NCBI GenBank assembly: GCA_033297075.1
Contig: MU858086.1
Span: 124,001-188,000 of the forward strand
Direction of reading: 5' to 3'
DNA length: 64,000 nt
Source: Rhypophila decipiens
Taxonomy: Eukaryota > Ascomycota > Sordariomycetes > Sordariales > Naviculisporaceae
The notes under the pieces were generated by a model that saw only the letters and a list, made by a program, of their open reading frames with translations, searched no databases and was not told the origin of the DNA. Made by a program: the position numbers and the translations under genes. Below, one piece after another: positions 46,185 to 58,500 of the stretch. Position 1 is the stretch's first letter. The number at the start of each line of letters is the position of its first letter.

Positions 46185-47475
46185 TCAGAGATTCTCCTTC
46201 CGCGCCGCGGCCTGCATCCCAGGGGGCATTCTGATCCCCAAAGCGGCCATGCGGTTTGCATTGGCAGCAGCCGGGTTGCCCTGCCGGTTGCCGCCAGTCA
46301 TGACCTCGTCCACCTTGCTCTTTTGCAACGAAATCGCCGGAGCTACCCACTCCCCACAGCTGCATTTGAAGCCCTGCCAAGCATAACGACCAACCGAGGC
46401 CCCGCACTTGGTGTTCGGACATACCAGTCTGCCTTCGAGTTCGCCCAGCTCGAGGACGGGGCGCATCCAGGAGAGCGCCTCGACAAAGTAGTGTGGGCAG
46501 TCTGACTGCTCAGGCTTGCCCCTGCCCTGGTGCGGTATTACAAATGGCTTGTTGGCCAGCATGCGACGGCACTTTTTGCATCTCAGCTCCATGCCACTCT
46601 CGGCCTTTTCTTTTTCTTGCCTTGCTGCTGCTTCTTTCTCCGTTTCTTCGTCCTCAAAGCGGATCCAATCGGGGGCTCGCCCTATACGCGCAGCGTCCTC
46701 CACCTCCCGCTTGTACAGCCAGCGCTGGTAGGCTGGCTCGCGCTCGACGGCATCGTCGCTGTCTGCGGGACATCCCATGTCCACCCACATCTCGAGCTGC
46801 TGCATGAATCCGTCATTGGGCTCAGCAATCGGCCGACTCTTTCGAACCCATTCTACTGCTTTCCAGACCTTTTGGTTCGACGTGGTTGGTGTGTCCAGTG
46901 ACCCAAATCGATGCGGGTATTTCCAGAGCAGATAGGCCACCACGGCTGTGACTGAGCGAGACTTGCCCATGGCACAGTGAACCAGGACGGCTCCTTTTTG
47001 TCTCCCGCTTTGCCCATCAGCAGGAGTCAGCCTAAGCTTGCCGAGTTGGGCAGACGGGGCATCTTCTGCGCCAGCCGGCAATATCGCGTCCGGGTCCTCT
47101 CCTTGCCCTCCATTGTTCGAAGCTCTGGGAGCCAGAGCCGATATGTCATGGCCGTATAATCCTCTCTCAATAAACCTAACCATTCTCGGCAAGTATACCA
47201 GGATATCCTGGTCGTCCATATCGTCAATGTCGATGGTCATGTGGGTTGTGTTTCGGAAGGCTTCCTGGTCGGCGGGCAGTGTGTATTTGATGACGGATAA
47301 TACGTGTGTGATTCCGAGCTCTTGGACAAGCCCTGGTCTCCGCAGACCAAATACTCTGTAGGATGGGTGTGTTAGAAGAAGCTCGTGGTGGCCATGGTCA
47401 TGGGGGGCACTCAGGGGAGCTTCCTTACCCTCCGACGTAGAGTTCATCGTTCCCTTCGATCCGATTGAGCGCCAT
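46185..47475 (-). CDS. YVH1: YVH1-like dual-specificity protein phosphatase
   Basis: A 47-nt first exon (47475-47429) and a long second exon (47355-46185) join across a 73-nt intron. The splice restores YVGGVFGLRRPG, the start of the phosphatase fold, and the protein is about 405 residues. The catalytic signature HCAMGKSRS has Cys143. The C-terminal ~130 residues carry the Yvh1 zinc region: CKKC, DCPHYFVEALSWM, CPNTKC and CSCGEWVAPA followed by a helix with SKVDEV. Yvh1 in yeast acts in the nucleus and cytoplasm in late 60S ribosome maturation through the zinc region, largely independent of phosphatase activity. A fungus-typical insertion enriched in Gly/Asp/Ala separates the core strands before the active site. 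An in-frame Met at 47447 would skip exon 1 and lose the conserved start. Confidence 0.93.
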
Positions 47476-49155
47476 TTTGATCAATATGTTTTGCGTTTGT
47501 CCTGTGAAAAATCGAGGGCACCCAATTTGCGTTAAATAGTTGTTCGTGTCAGGTTTGCCTCGGTGCCGGTTGTCAAATCTCGAGAAAAGTTTATTTACCC
47601 CTCCTTCAAAAGTCAAGTCACTACCCGAACCCAGCCGTCAAAATAATGGGTGGGGGCGGGGTAGCTTTTCCTCTGCTGCCCCACAATCATCCGTCGGGAG
47701 CGACAGAAAAATGTGCCAAGCAAACTGCGGGCAGGACCCCGCGGTGCCCCGCATTGTTCTTCTTGTCCCCCACGGAAGGCGGTCTTCCAGCGGGCTGCGG
47801 GTTCAGGCTCCGGGGCTGGATCGATCTCGAAGCTTGAGAGAAGAAACAATCGAAGAGGTATTCAGGGCAGGCGGATGGAATGTTCCAAATGTGGTTCGAT
47901 GTTTGCCACTTTGATATAAAAAGAAACCACCACGGGTAGGGCTGAGTAACTGTCCGTCATTGGCCAAGCTGATCATTGCTACACACGATGGATGGGCTAT
48001 CAACTCGCACTTTAGCGCAAGGTTAAGGCCACGCAAATATGGGCGTTTTCAATTGAGTCACAAAATGGTGCAGGAAGTGCGCCTCTCTGTTCAACCTCTC
48101 AACGGGAACACGTGGAGTGATGAAGTACCCTGTGTATTGCAATATGCAAAAAGCCATAGGTGAGAAACATTCTGGTCAAGGCAGCAGCCCCAAAGAAAAC
48201 GGCAATGATATTCAGCCATTGAACAAGTTCAAACAAGTCCAAAAGCCAGTATCAGTCAGCATCGCATCCGATAGTTTTCGGACTGATGGTCGAACCATCA
48301 GACGGAGTAAGACGGGGAGGATGAGGATGATGCACTCGGTACCGAAATTACAGCTATACAGTATCGTTACTCAGGCCGAAACGGAAACCGACCTCCGTTA
48401 GACCGATCGGTACAGGGTTACGGAGTAAGTACCAGGGACACCAATCTCGACAACTGTCCAGACAATCACGACACAAAACACTTGAAACCCTAAAAAGAGT
48501 CAGGTTGGACCCTCTCCTTCATATGCTTAAAATCCAAGCAAAGTCAGACCAAGACAAACTCGTAAACAAGGCAATTGCGGACCGATAAGCCGGAGGCTTT
48601 CTCATTGTGAAGACAAGTAACGAGAGAAACAAGAAACAACACACCGACAATTAATGAGTTGAGTAATAACCAGCCGCCCCCTCTTCTTGCTGAGGTGAGA
48701 TGGGAATGAGGCCATTATAGCCAGTGTCTTGTCGCCGCCAGTCTGTCTGCCTTGATCCAACTGGACTCTGTGTCGATTGTATTCCACATGGCATGCAGTA
48801 GCGAGGTCGCGGCAGGTGAGCCCTACGACCGGGATGTAAGAAAGGTTTGGCCCCCAAACAACGCCTCGATCTGGACCCGTACCTGGACTCTGGCAATGGT
48901 GGAGGGGTTTACGGAGCAAACAACTGAGAAAGGCTTCAGAAAGCTTCAGTTGGTCGATTTTTGGTACTGGGAATTATTGACATTAAAACAGTGCAAATTT
49001 TATATAATGGTATAGACGGGCGATTGGATCGCAGGTTTTAACCTTTGCCCAACTCAAGGGGCTGGATTGCAGTGAGCCCACTGTCAAAACCCCAAGTGCC
49101 CGAATCCTTTGGACATTTTAGTTCCGAATCCCAGGTCCAAGTCCATGCCAACCGA
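47476..49155. other. Intergenic, no gene seen
   Basis: This is upstream flank of the phosphatase and 3' flank of the C2H2 gene (both minus). A TACGGAGTA motif lies at 48419-48427 and a related ACGGAGTAA at 48302. Short open frames show no features. Confidence 0.45.
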
Positions 49156-51268
49156 TCATCTCGGCACTGGTGGATCTTCTTCCATCATACAAGCATTTTC
49201 CAGCATATTTGTCCATTTCCCGCTCGTCCCGGCATGGCTATGCTTGAGATGTTGCCTGAAATGGTCCGCGCGGAAGAACTTCTTGCTCGAGTTGCATTCA
49301 CGGAACTTGTGAATGTCTTGAAGGTGGCGGGCGCGCTCTTCCCAGTCCTGTTCGTTGATAAATGCACCGTTTGCGCCACGCCCCGTCCTCGGGAACTCAT
49401 CTCCGCAGTACCCGCAGGTATCAGCTTCCCCTGGCCGTGTAGTGCTGTCATGGAACGCCCGATCGTAGCCTGTCAGCGCCGAGCATGACCAACTGTGACG
49501 CCGCACATGCAGTGAATTTTGGTGTCGCTCTGCCTCGTTCTTGTTCTTGAACCGATTTCCACAGTAGCTGCACTCGTATTGTTTCTCGGCCTCGTGTAAT
49601 CTATGTCAAGCGCCGCGTTAGATCAACACGATTGGGTGGAGTAACGGAATGGCCCAGGCATGTTGGGGGCCGAGGTCAAATAAACTTACTTTAGCTCCTC
49701 TTCCGAGTCGAATTTCTTGGGCTTCTTTGGACAGCATTCGCACATGTACGGTCCCTTCAATTTGCCCCCCACCAGACTACTCGGATTCTTTGGGATCTCT
49801 TGCAGTTTTCGGGGTGATGCCATTGTTCGCCCTCCTTGTGCTGCCATGGCATGCTCGCTCAAGGTCCGTTGGTGCGGCTGCTGTGCCGCAACAGACCGCC
49901 CGATTGCTGATCTGGGCGAGGCGGTGAGACTGAGGGGTGTTGCGAACGGGCTGCTACAGCTCATCGGATCCGTTGGAGAGAGGCCCCCAGGAGACAATGC
50001 ATTTGGCGATCGACGCCCAAATGACCCAATGCTAGTCATGCTACTTGCCGTCAGATTGCTGACGTAGCTGTTACTTCGGCTGGCCGATGAGATGCTCGAA
50101 ACAGACCCCTGGGGGATTACAGTTAATCGCGGCGTCGGTGATCCTCTCGAGAGAATGCCGCCGTCTCGCCGCCTTAATAGATCACTGGCCATAGGAGCAT
50201 CGTCACCCAGTGGCGACGAAGCTCGACGCTTCTGGCCCGCCTGATAGTATTCCCTTTCTCTTTCTCGTTCCCTTTCTCTCCATTGGTCCTCGAGACGCAA
50301 GCCGCGCATCCGTGATGTCTCCTCCATCGGAAAATCTACATCGTCGTCCCGTCCTTCAAAGCTGCACTGTGTCGATACTGTAGCATCATCGGCAACAGAT
50401 CCGCTGTTTAACCTTCTGGTCCGAAAAGCGGGGGAGTGCTCGGAATCGCCTGCCTCGGTTGCGACTGGGGAGCGGTAGTCCCTGTGGCTTCCACTGAGCT
50501 GACTGAATGGTGTGTGGCGGGGAGAAATGGCAGACATGGGAACGGGTGATTTGGTAAATCCCGAATCGAAGAAGGAGCTCTTGGACCGATCTGGAAGCGA
50601 GATGGTGTTGAGATGCGTATGGTGGAGTCGTGGGGTCGGCGTATCGTTTACTGAGGCGCTGAGGCCCGATCTTCGTGCAGGCCGGTTCAATTTGCTAAGC
50701 ATTGAGTTGTCGATCGAGTCGGGACGAAAACTATTCATCATTCCGAAAGGCGACGGTACCGAAGGTCTGGCGAAGAGCATAGCTTGGTCAGTTTCTGTAT
50801 AGCAATGCCTGTATCTAACATGTAGCACAGGCGTGTGCGGCTGGGTCCATTGGAAACAAACCTGTAGCTACTCTCCATGCTCTGGTAGCCTTCATCCGGA
50901 AAGTTACTCTTGAAGGAAAGATCCCGGCGCTTGAAATCGAGCCCGAAGGAGTCGCTGGCCTCGGAACTGCTATAGTCTTGCATGTACTCCTTTCGCTGGA
51001 CAGCTGGGTCGATGGGACCAGCTATGGGGACAAGGCGCGGCGGGGGTAATGGCGGTGGTGCGTCGCAGTAGTTGTCTGATCCCCGTATCGACATTGGATT
51101 TGACGCCGCTGCTGGCGAGAGTGTGCCTGGAAATGGCATGTGTCGACTTGAAGCCCCAAAAGGCTGTCTTGAGAAGGATTCCCCTCGTCTAGATATGGAA
51201 GGAAGAGGTTCATTGTCAAAGTCCCTGGGTCCATAGCGGGACGGCGCTTGTATTGGAATCGCGGCCAT
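49156..51268 (-). CDS. C2H2 zinc-finger protein, putative transcription factor
   Basis: Three exons, 51268-50862, 50808-49690 and 49600-49156, join in frame to about 656 residues. The N-terminal ~480 residues are disordered and rich in Ser, Pro and Arg, with an Arg/Glu repeat before a short EYYQAGQKRR basic patch. The C-terminal part contains tandem zinc fingers: a divergent YMCECCPKKPKKFDSEEEL one completed across the splice by H, then YECSYCGNRFKNKNEAERHQ. After these comes a conserved fungal block with SWSCSAL, DTCGYCGDEFPR and HLQDIHKFREC...HFRQHLKHSH. The end NMLENACMMEEDPP is typical of this fungal family. It is presumably nuclear; targets are not known to me. The exon-2 acceptor (50808) was chosen over a nearer one because only it preserves frame. 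Confidence 0.85.
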
Positions 51269-52500
51269 TACGTCAATGGGTTTGAGACAACTGCGTGGGT
51301 ATACGAGGAGTAGGATATGGCCTTGTTGATGTAGTTGGAGAGGGCGAGCTGAGTGCCAGACGACTCAAGGGCCTTGCCACCAGGACCCGTTCACTCGACA
51401 GCTGAGCCTGGAGCCAACAACACAAGGCGGAACGGGCTTGGCCCTGTAAGGCAGGCAGCACGAGACAATGGCAACGGTTGCGGTTTGGTCGTCCGGAGGA
51501 GAAGCTAGAGTGCTGAGAGGCGACAAGTGCAGCTCAGCCAACGGCCGTGTAATTCGGTCTTGCCGATGCACCAAGACAGCGGAACTTGCGACAAGTTCAG
51601 CGGGGAAGGGCTTTACGGGTAACTAATCCGGGAGCCCAACGGCGAGGACAGGACAAGCTGTAAAAAAGAATATAATAGTCGAGAGATCAAGACCAGGCGT
51701 GAAAAGAAGGGTTGGACAGGAGCAGACACAAGACGCCGTCTATCAGTGTTGCAGCTTTCTCCGAATCATCGAAATGAACAAAATTGCGGGAACAATGGGA
51801 AAGCGACCCGGGAGTGCTAAACATTAAAGTAAACTCGGGCCAGTGTAATGCCAAGACAAAGGGCTAGCGGGTCTTGTCCCAAAGTCACCAGGGTTCAATC
51901 TCAACAGCCCCAGCCCAGACGCTACTACTCGCGTATTCGTAGCTAGGGGGAAAGAGGTGGGGTGGAGACAGGAGGGTACCCTGGTGTCAGCTTGGTGGTA
52001 TTGGGCTAAACCGAAAAGAGGAAGGAAGGATAACAAGTCGCTCTGGAGTCTGGACAAATGGAAACAGGGGGGGGGGGGGTGAAATGATGACCGTTCGCCC
52101 AAGAAACGTGCAAGGACCACTGACGGGCATCTGGCACTGACCAGTCTAACCGTAAGATCCACAACCTCCAAGGTCCATAGCACGCATCTGGTCGACCTTT
52201 GCGAAAACGAACGCCGTGGATGCCTAGGCTGGGTGACTGTCTTTCTTGCTGTGGGCGTCTTTGCCAAAGATGGTATGGAAGGGGAGGAAGGAAGTGGGAA
52301 AGGGGAAAGGGGAAAGGGGAAAGAATCAAACCACGCTGGAATACCCATGAACATATCCGTACATATCATAAATAACATTGACGTACGTTGGTCTCGCACT
52401 GCTTGAATTAGTTGCAACTGCACCGAACAGGAAAAATGTGACGCATAAAAGGTACCTGTGCAAGAAACGGATGTACCTTGTACCGTAACCGGTGGACGCA
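51269..52500 (-). promoter_or_regulatory. Pyrimidine-rich upstream region of the C2H2 gene
   Basis: On the minus strand this stretch is strongly C/T-rich. It contains a run of 13 C (52079-52067) and tandem CCCCTTT units (52323-52299), patterns common just upstream of fungal transcription starts. A long 5' UTR or a start near 52.3 kb is plausible. No TATA box is obvious and no transcript data exist. Confidence 0.4.
52299..52323. repeat. Short tandem AAAGGGG repeat, 3.5 units
   Basis: Perfect 7-bp units, purine-rich on the plus strand, in the upstream region of the C2H2 gene. Confidence 0.85.
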
Positions 52501-55500
52501 AGCCGTAAAACCAAGAGCACACACGCTGCTGCCCTCTTCAGCCCTGACGACTTGCAGGGATCAGATCTTGGTGTGGAACGTCGATTTCTAACTCCATGTC
52601 GAAGGATTCCCGCTCCCCGAACAACGGTGTTTTCGGGGCTTGTTGTACAGTACGGATATCACTGCAACGATACCACCAACCAACAGCATTGCCTTGTGAG
52701 GAGGGATTGCATGACGGTAAGAACGCCAGAACGAATACTAGAGATCACAGCGCCGCCCTGCCATGATAAAAATGCTGCCCCAGGGTGAGCATGTGGAATC
52801 TGTTGATGTCGCCGTACACCTTGCAAATGGACGATTTGCCCAAGGCCTCGGGACATGATGGGATTAAAGGCACACCAAATGAGGGGGCGTGCAGCCCGAG
52901 ATGCTGGCCCACCTCTCCTTGGCGCGTAACGGTGCGGGAGGGGTGACTTTAACGGCAATATCGCCCAGGGCCCAGAAACGGTTGAACCCCTGAACCGTCG
53001 CTGCCAGGGCCAGAGCAGGGCGCACCACAAGGAGCGTGTGGCTATCATTTATGGCACAAGGTTAGCGGGAGGGAACCGACCACGACCTTGGGAAGTTGGG
53101 GCACGCCCGAGCTACATGGACCCGGCACTAGTGACCTTTTGCTTGTCACTCATTTCCTTACACAAGCCCAGCCTGTTCTGACAGTTCGAGGTCCATTTCA
53201 AAGTCGCATGGACAAACCCACTTCTTGCTGCTCATTTCTTTTGCTAGGGCTGTCTTCTGCGTCCCGATGCCAATTCCTTCAGTGCCAATCGTCTAAATCA
53301 GTACCCTCCCCTTGTAACGTGCCTCGTCCCGTTTTGAACCGAAACCGAAACGGGCTCTGTGTTCAACAACGCTACATCCTTTGGGGTAATAAGAGGCCAA
53401 AAGGGCAGTTTATTTTGTCGGTGGTGATGTTCCGTATGGATATCCAGACTTGTCCTCGACTCACGATCACCTCCATGATTCCACTCGATGGGGGCTTCCC
53501 CCTTTGTCAACCTAGCTTCCTACCAAAACGCAGCCTGGCTTGTCCACTTTCATGAAAACCTGTAATGTTCACAGTCTGGCGGGTCCCGACATCGCTGAAG
53601 GCCTTCCGCCATGGCCCTTCTCAGCCCATTCGGTACCCTCACCTCGCATCCCGTAATACGGTATCACAACACAACAGCGACCGATATGCCGGCAACGAAA
53701 CAAGTGGGGGGACTTACTTTGGCATTCTCAGCAAGGATATGTCTTCATTGCGTGTGCAGGGAGGCAGGCAGGCGGGACAGGTATAAAGCCCCGACTTGGT
53801 GCACGCATCCTCAGAGTGTCACAGTACCATAGCTACCTAACGCTGTCAGCACACAGGACCACGCCCGAGCATCGAAGAGTAGGACACTGTCATCGGGACA
53901 CAGGTAACACTCTGTGCAATCTGCGCTGTCCGGTCTTGAAAGAGATATGCTTGAAAATATGTAATGGACCTAGGTGGTTTGGCAGGAGCCAAAAGTGACA
54001 CAGAAACCTTGACAAGGCCAGCGGTGGACTGACTGCCCATGCGCACGACGTCAGCTTGTGCTTTGAGGGAGAACTGGCACTGACTAGTCCACCACAATAC
54101 ACAACAACCTCATCATACCAGCAGCGCTATTCCGTTGTTGTGCAGCACACACTCCGGGTCCCCCTTTCTGCTCCACCTGTCGAGGAGACAATGCACAATT
54201 TCCAAAGTTTCTCCAGCCCTCCTCGGCGGCCGATTCGGATTGCCAAAGCTGGTCAAGGCACATGGATGTATCGGTATCGGTCAGCACATTCACTCCACAC
54301 ACCCTCATCCTCGAGTGCGAGCAGATGCGAGCAGGCAGTTAAACTGCACCTTCTCTGCTGATGTTGGTGCGTTGTGAAGTGCATATCACTGGGCAGCCTG
54401 CAATCTGGGGACGATCGGACAGCAGACAAGACCAATCATGGCCGCCTTTTTGTGGCCGGGTAATATTAGTAACTCGAACCCTGAAGTCGGGGCACACGAT
54501 TTTACCCCGCAGCCTGCCGTATCAGATTTGAAGGCTGCTTCAACCACACGTTCTTGTTCGGGGTTTAGGAGGAGCGCAGCCCATCCTCTCCTTATAAGGC
54601 ATGCCTGTGCGACGTCAGGAGTGTGCTCGATTTCGGCCCCGCGTCCCCATCTCCCGTCCCGACTGTTTCGAGAAGAGGCGGGAATCCGCCCGGCACGGCA
54701 GAAACAGGCCTGGCATTTTATTTTCGCAGACCGCACAACAACAGGCTATTCTTGAATGTCACTTTGCATACTCTGTTCTTCACGGCCGAGATGAAGGCCA
54801 TTATCGTCGGATGTGCTGGCCCTGCCTGGATGGATAGCGTGAAAAGGCGACGAGGGACCGAGTTACGGAACACATTCCTCCTTCTGAACAAGCCCCAAGA
54901 AGCCCAAGCCAAACTGAGATGAGAGGGTTGCACATCGTCACCAAGACTTGCCAGCCACCTGGCCCTACAAGGCCTTGTGGTTCGTCCTGCCGACTGATGA
55001 GACATCGTCTGCCCTCGGCTCCGGGCGTTGAGCGTCAGGGTGGGGCAGTTTCCCATGTCGAGCAATCAAAAACCCGTGCATGTTCCCCTGAGTCAGCAGC
55101 CTTATAAGGACGTAACCAGCTCTGGATTTTGATCGCGAACGACTTCTCCCAAGCGAGCCAACGATGGCAGCCTCTCACACGGGTCAAATCTCCGTCATGG
55201 TAGAGTATTTGCTGGAACACCCGGTCCCCTGATTTCCGTGGATCGTGGTACGCCAGCTCTGTCAGAACATGGCACGACATTGCAAATGTAGCTGGATTCT
55301 TTCCCCCAGAAGTTAGCAAGATCTGCGAGAAGATGCAACTTGGACGCTGGACGGCAGGCCTTCCTTCTCAGCATATGCTCATGTCGTCGAGGCCGACAAG
55401 ACTGCTGGCGTTTACTTGAGGGCAGCTCAACTCCACGATCGTCTGGCTCACCTTCAGCCCTACAAGAGAAAGCCCGGAGGGATTGTTCCAAACAGAAGGA

Positions 55501-58500
55501 GAGTCACAAGGCTGCTGGGGTATCCCTGTCGCGGGGCCTTGATCTCAGAATACGGATACGGATATCGCCCAGGTCAATGCAACCATTACGGGTTACGTAT
55601 GGGATGATACGGTATCGTATGTACGGTAGAGTACATTTAGTGAGGATCCAGTGAACATTCAGCACTCCAGTGATTGATGGATCACAGAGTTTGATTCACC
55701 AAAATACATTCTCAATTTCTGATGCTCTCCCAAGCACATTGTCCAGGAGATAGGCCAAAGGCCCACCTCGAATCCCCCGCTTGATCTACCCCGTGCCACA
55801 CACCCGCCGACGGATATCGGCCCCAGATCCACTCGGCTGATGGTCAAATGTGCCATTGATCAACATTCAGGGGGACGATAGCATCAGAAACAACTCTTGC
55901 TCGCGCATCTTTGGAAGGCTAATCAGCATGGAAGTTCGATTTTGGTAGGCCGATGCTCTCCCCAGTGCAGGGAGTGCCAGTGCATATAGGTGATCGGGCC
56001 GGCTTCATCCCGTCCGCCCTGTTCCCGCGTGGAGTATACTGCGGCGATAGTGCAAGAAGCACTGAAAGGTATTTCGAGACTCTGGGGTCTGTGGACTGTG
56101 GTACCGACGCCCTGTCGACCGGCTATTGTTGGCCGCTTGATGTTCCAATGCAAGACAGCGCCAGATCAGTGATTGGACTTGGCCCACTCGTACAGAATCA
56201 CCTCGGCCTGAAAGTCTTGCACAACTGCAGTGTGCTACTTTACCATGGGACAAGCCGACGAGGTAAATAGTTGACTGGTTACCGTAGGTGCACAGTCTTG
56301 TAGAGCGATCTGGCGCTTGATTCCAACGGCTTCACGGCACATGGGAAAGGGTCCAAGGGCGGCCTCATGGTTGACGACATCTGTGAAAGATATCATTCTC
56401 GCCATGGCAATCGCCCAAGACGCGCGCGTACGGGTGCGGCCAATCACGGGTAGGACACCGCAGCATATCGCCTTTGCAATGAAACATGACAATTCCACAA
56501 TGATTCCCAGAGTTCGACGACCATGCCGTGGAACAGGCAGCTAATCGGGCTTGCACACTTGCTCTTTCCGTACCACCGGACTGTGCATGGTGACCGATAT
56601 TGTATCTTGCTGGGTCGAGCGAAGGGGGTACATGTACAGGTTGACGACGTGGTTCTCCCAGCAGGTTGAAACCCTGAACAACAGTCGACACCCATTCATA
56701 CACACTTCGTTTCCGGTCTTGCAAGCTGCCTGGTATTATCCGGAGTTGGGTGACATCTGGTCCTGCAGAAAGCCATCGCTATGAGAAAGATGCTGCAGTC
56801 GCGATATGCCGCCCCATCTTAATCACGCAACTACGGCCTACCGGTATAGTGAAACACCTCGTGGGCTTCGTGGGAATACTTGGACATTACATGCCGAACC
56901 CCGACGTCCGTTCTGTCAGTATCATCTACTACGGACGGCCACAGATCGGGAGTAAGGTACGGATACTGCTGGCGCAGGTCCCACATCGCAGGTGTCGAGC
57001 GTGGAGGTTTGCAGGCTCCTGCATGCCTTGGCTCGAGCGATGTTCCGCTACTGGCCATGGTCAGGATCAGATCTTGTCGGGTCGAAGCGTCCTGTGCCCT
57101 ATGAGGTTGGAAAAATGGGGCAGCCGAGGTACCACGGCAAAAAGGAAGAAACTCCCAGGAACAAAGATGATGGCCCTGTAATTTGAGACGGTGGTTTGCA
57201 TCACTTGGACTTGGACGGTGAGTGCTGCGTTGACTTGACAGCAGGCGACAGACTCGGTTCCGTACTAGACGGTAATGATAGTGGACTGGACGAGACGCTG
57301 TCAGTGGCTGTCTGGATATAGTCCTGTGCTGCACCTAGTGTACAAACCAAGGTCAGCCTCAGGGCTGCAAGCTCCAAGGCCAAGACACTGGAGGACTGAC
57401 AGCGCGACGTGGGCTCCCCTGAGAAGAGACCACTGGCACCCGAGTCATGAACAATCGGCAGTTGAACCACCGAACGAATGGTGGATCCCCGCCCGGGATG
57501 CAAGATTTCGGAGAGGGGAGCAAATACGGAGTCAGCGCCGTGTTACGGTGGGAGCCTCTGGGAGGGCGTCTCCTTTGGGGTCTCAGAGCCAGGATGGAAG
57601 AAGTCGTGTTCGATTCAGTCGAATCCAAGGGGATATTTCTCGGCTGTTTTGATGCTAAAAAGGTGAAATGCAGTCGATTCCATTGCTGCTTTCCCCGTTA
57701 CTGGGCTGACTGAGGTACGATCTCATCTCTGTTTGGCAAGGGATCGATGGGTTTCAGCTTGGTTGGTATAAAAGTGAGCTTGCTGGCGTCCATCTGAGCG
57801 GCGATTGTCTCCAGTGAGCCGCGTGGACAGGGGCGATTTGGGCGGGTAGCTCTGCATTGTGGTCGGGTGGGGAGCTGGAAATTCTGGGGTCAAGACTCAG
57901 GAGGCCCATTCAGCACAGATGTGCCCTGGAGAGGTCAGTGGTTGGCCTGAGGATCCCCTGCCAGAGCAGCCCCGCGACAGTGCTAAAGTCCTCACTCCAC
58001 CCCTACGGTGGGCGGACGCGCAGACTGTGTGGCTCAGCACTTTGTCTTCCAGACAACATGGACGAGAAACAGGATCCGTGACATTTGGCCGACATTTGAG
58101 AGGCCGGGATTGATGACCCGATGGCGATAAACCACATCCGAGAATGAAGAGGCCAACGGATCGAGTCGATTCTCCAGCCTCTACGGAGTATGTACCACCC
58201 CTCATCGCATGAGAACACCAATGATGGAGACCAACCGACGTCTCAAACCACGCAATTGCCATGGTTGTGGATTTTTGCTGTTCAGGATCTTGGCTTGCCA
58301 TTGAGGCTCATTATACGCGCGCTGGGTTTGATGATGGTTTCCCACAAAGTCTACCCGTCCGTAAGTCAATTGGCCTGCGGCGGTTTACGGATACCATCAC
58401 GACACCCTTGTGGAGGTTGATCGCCACTAGCCTCGTCCGGTCGTCTTGATGGAATATCTCGAGCCTCTGGAGAAGTGGAACGACTCCCCAGCCACACAGC

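Noticed and set aside
45581..46234. 217-codon plus-strand frame overlapping the phosphatase end
   Set aside because: It overlaps the antisense of the conserved YVH1 C-terminus, has no domain, and shows no splice or start support.
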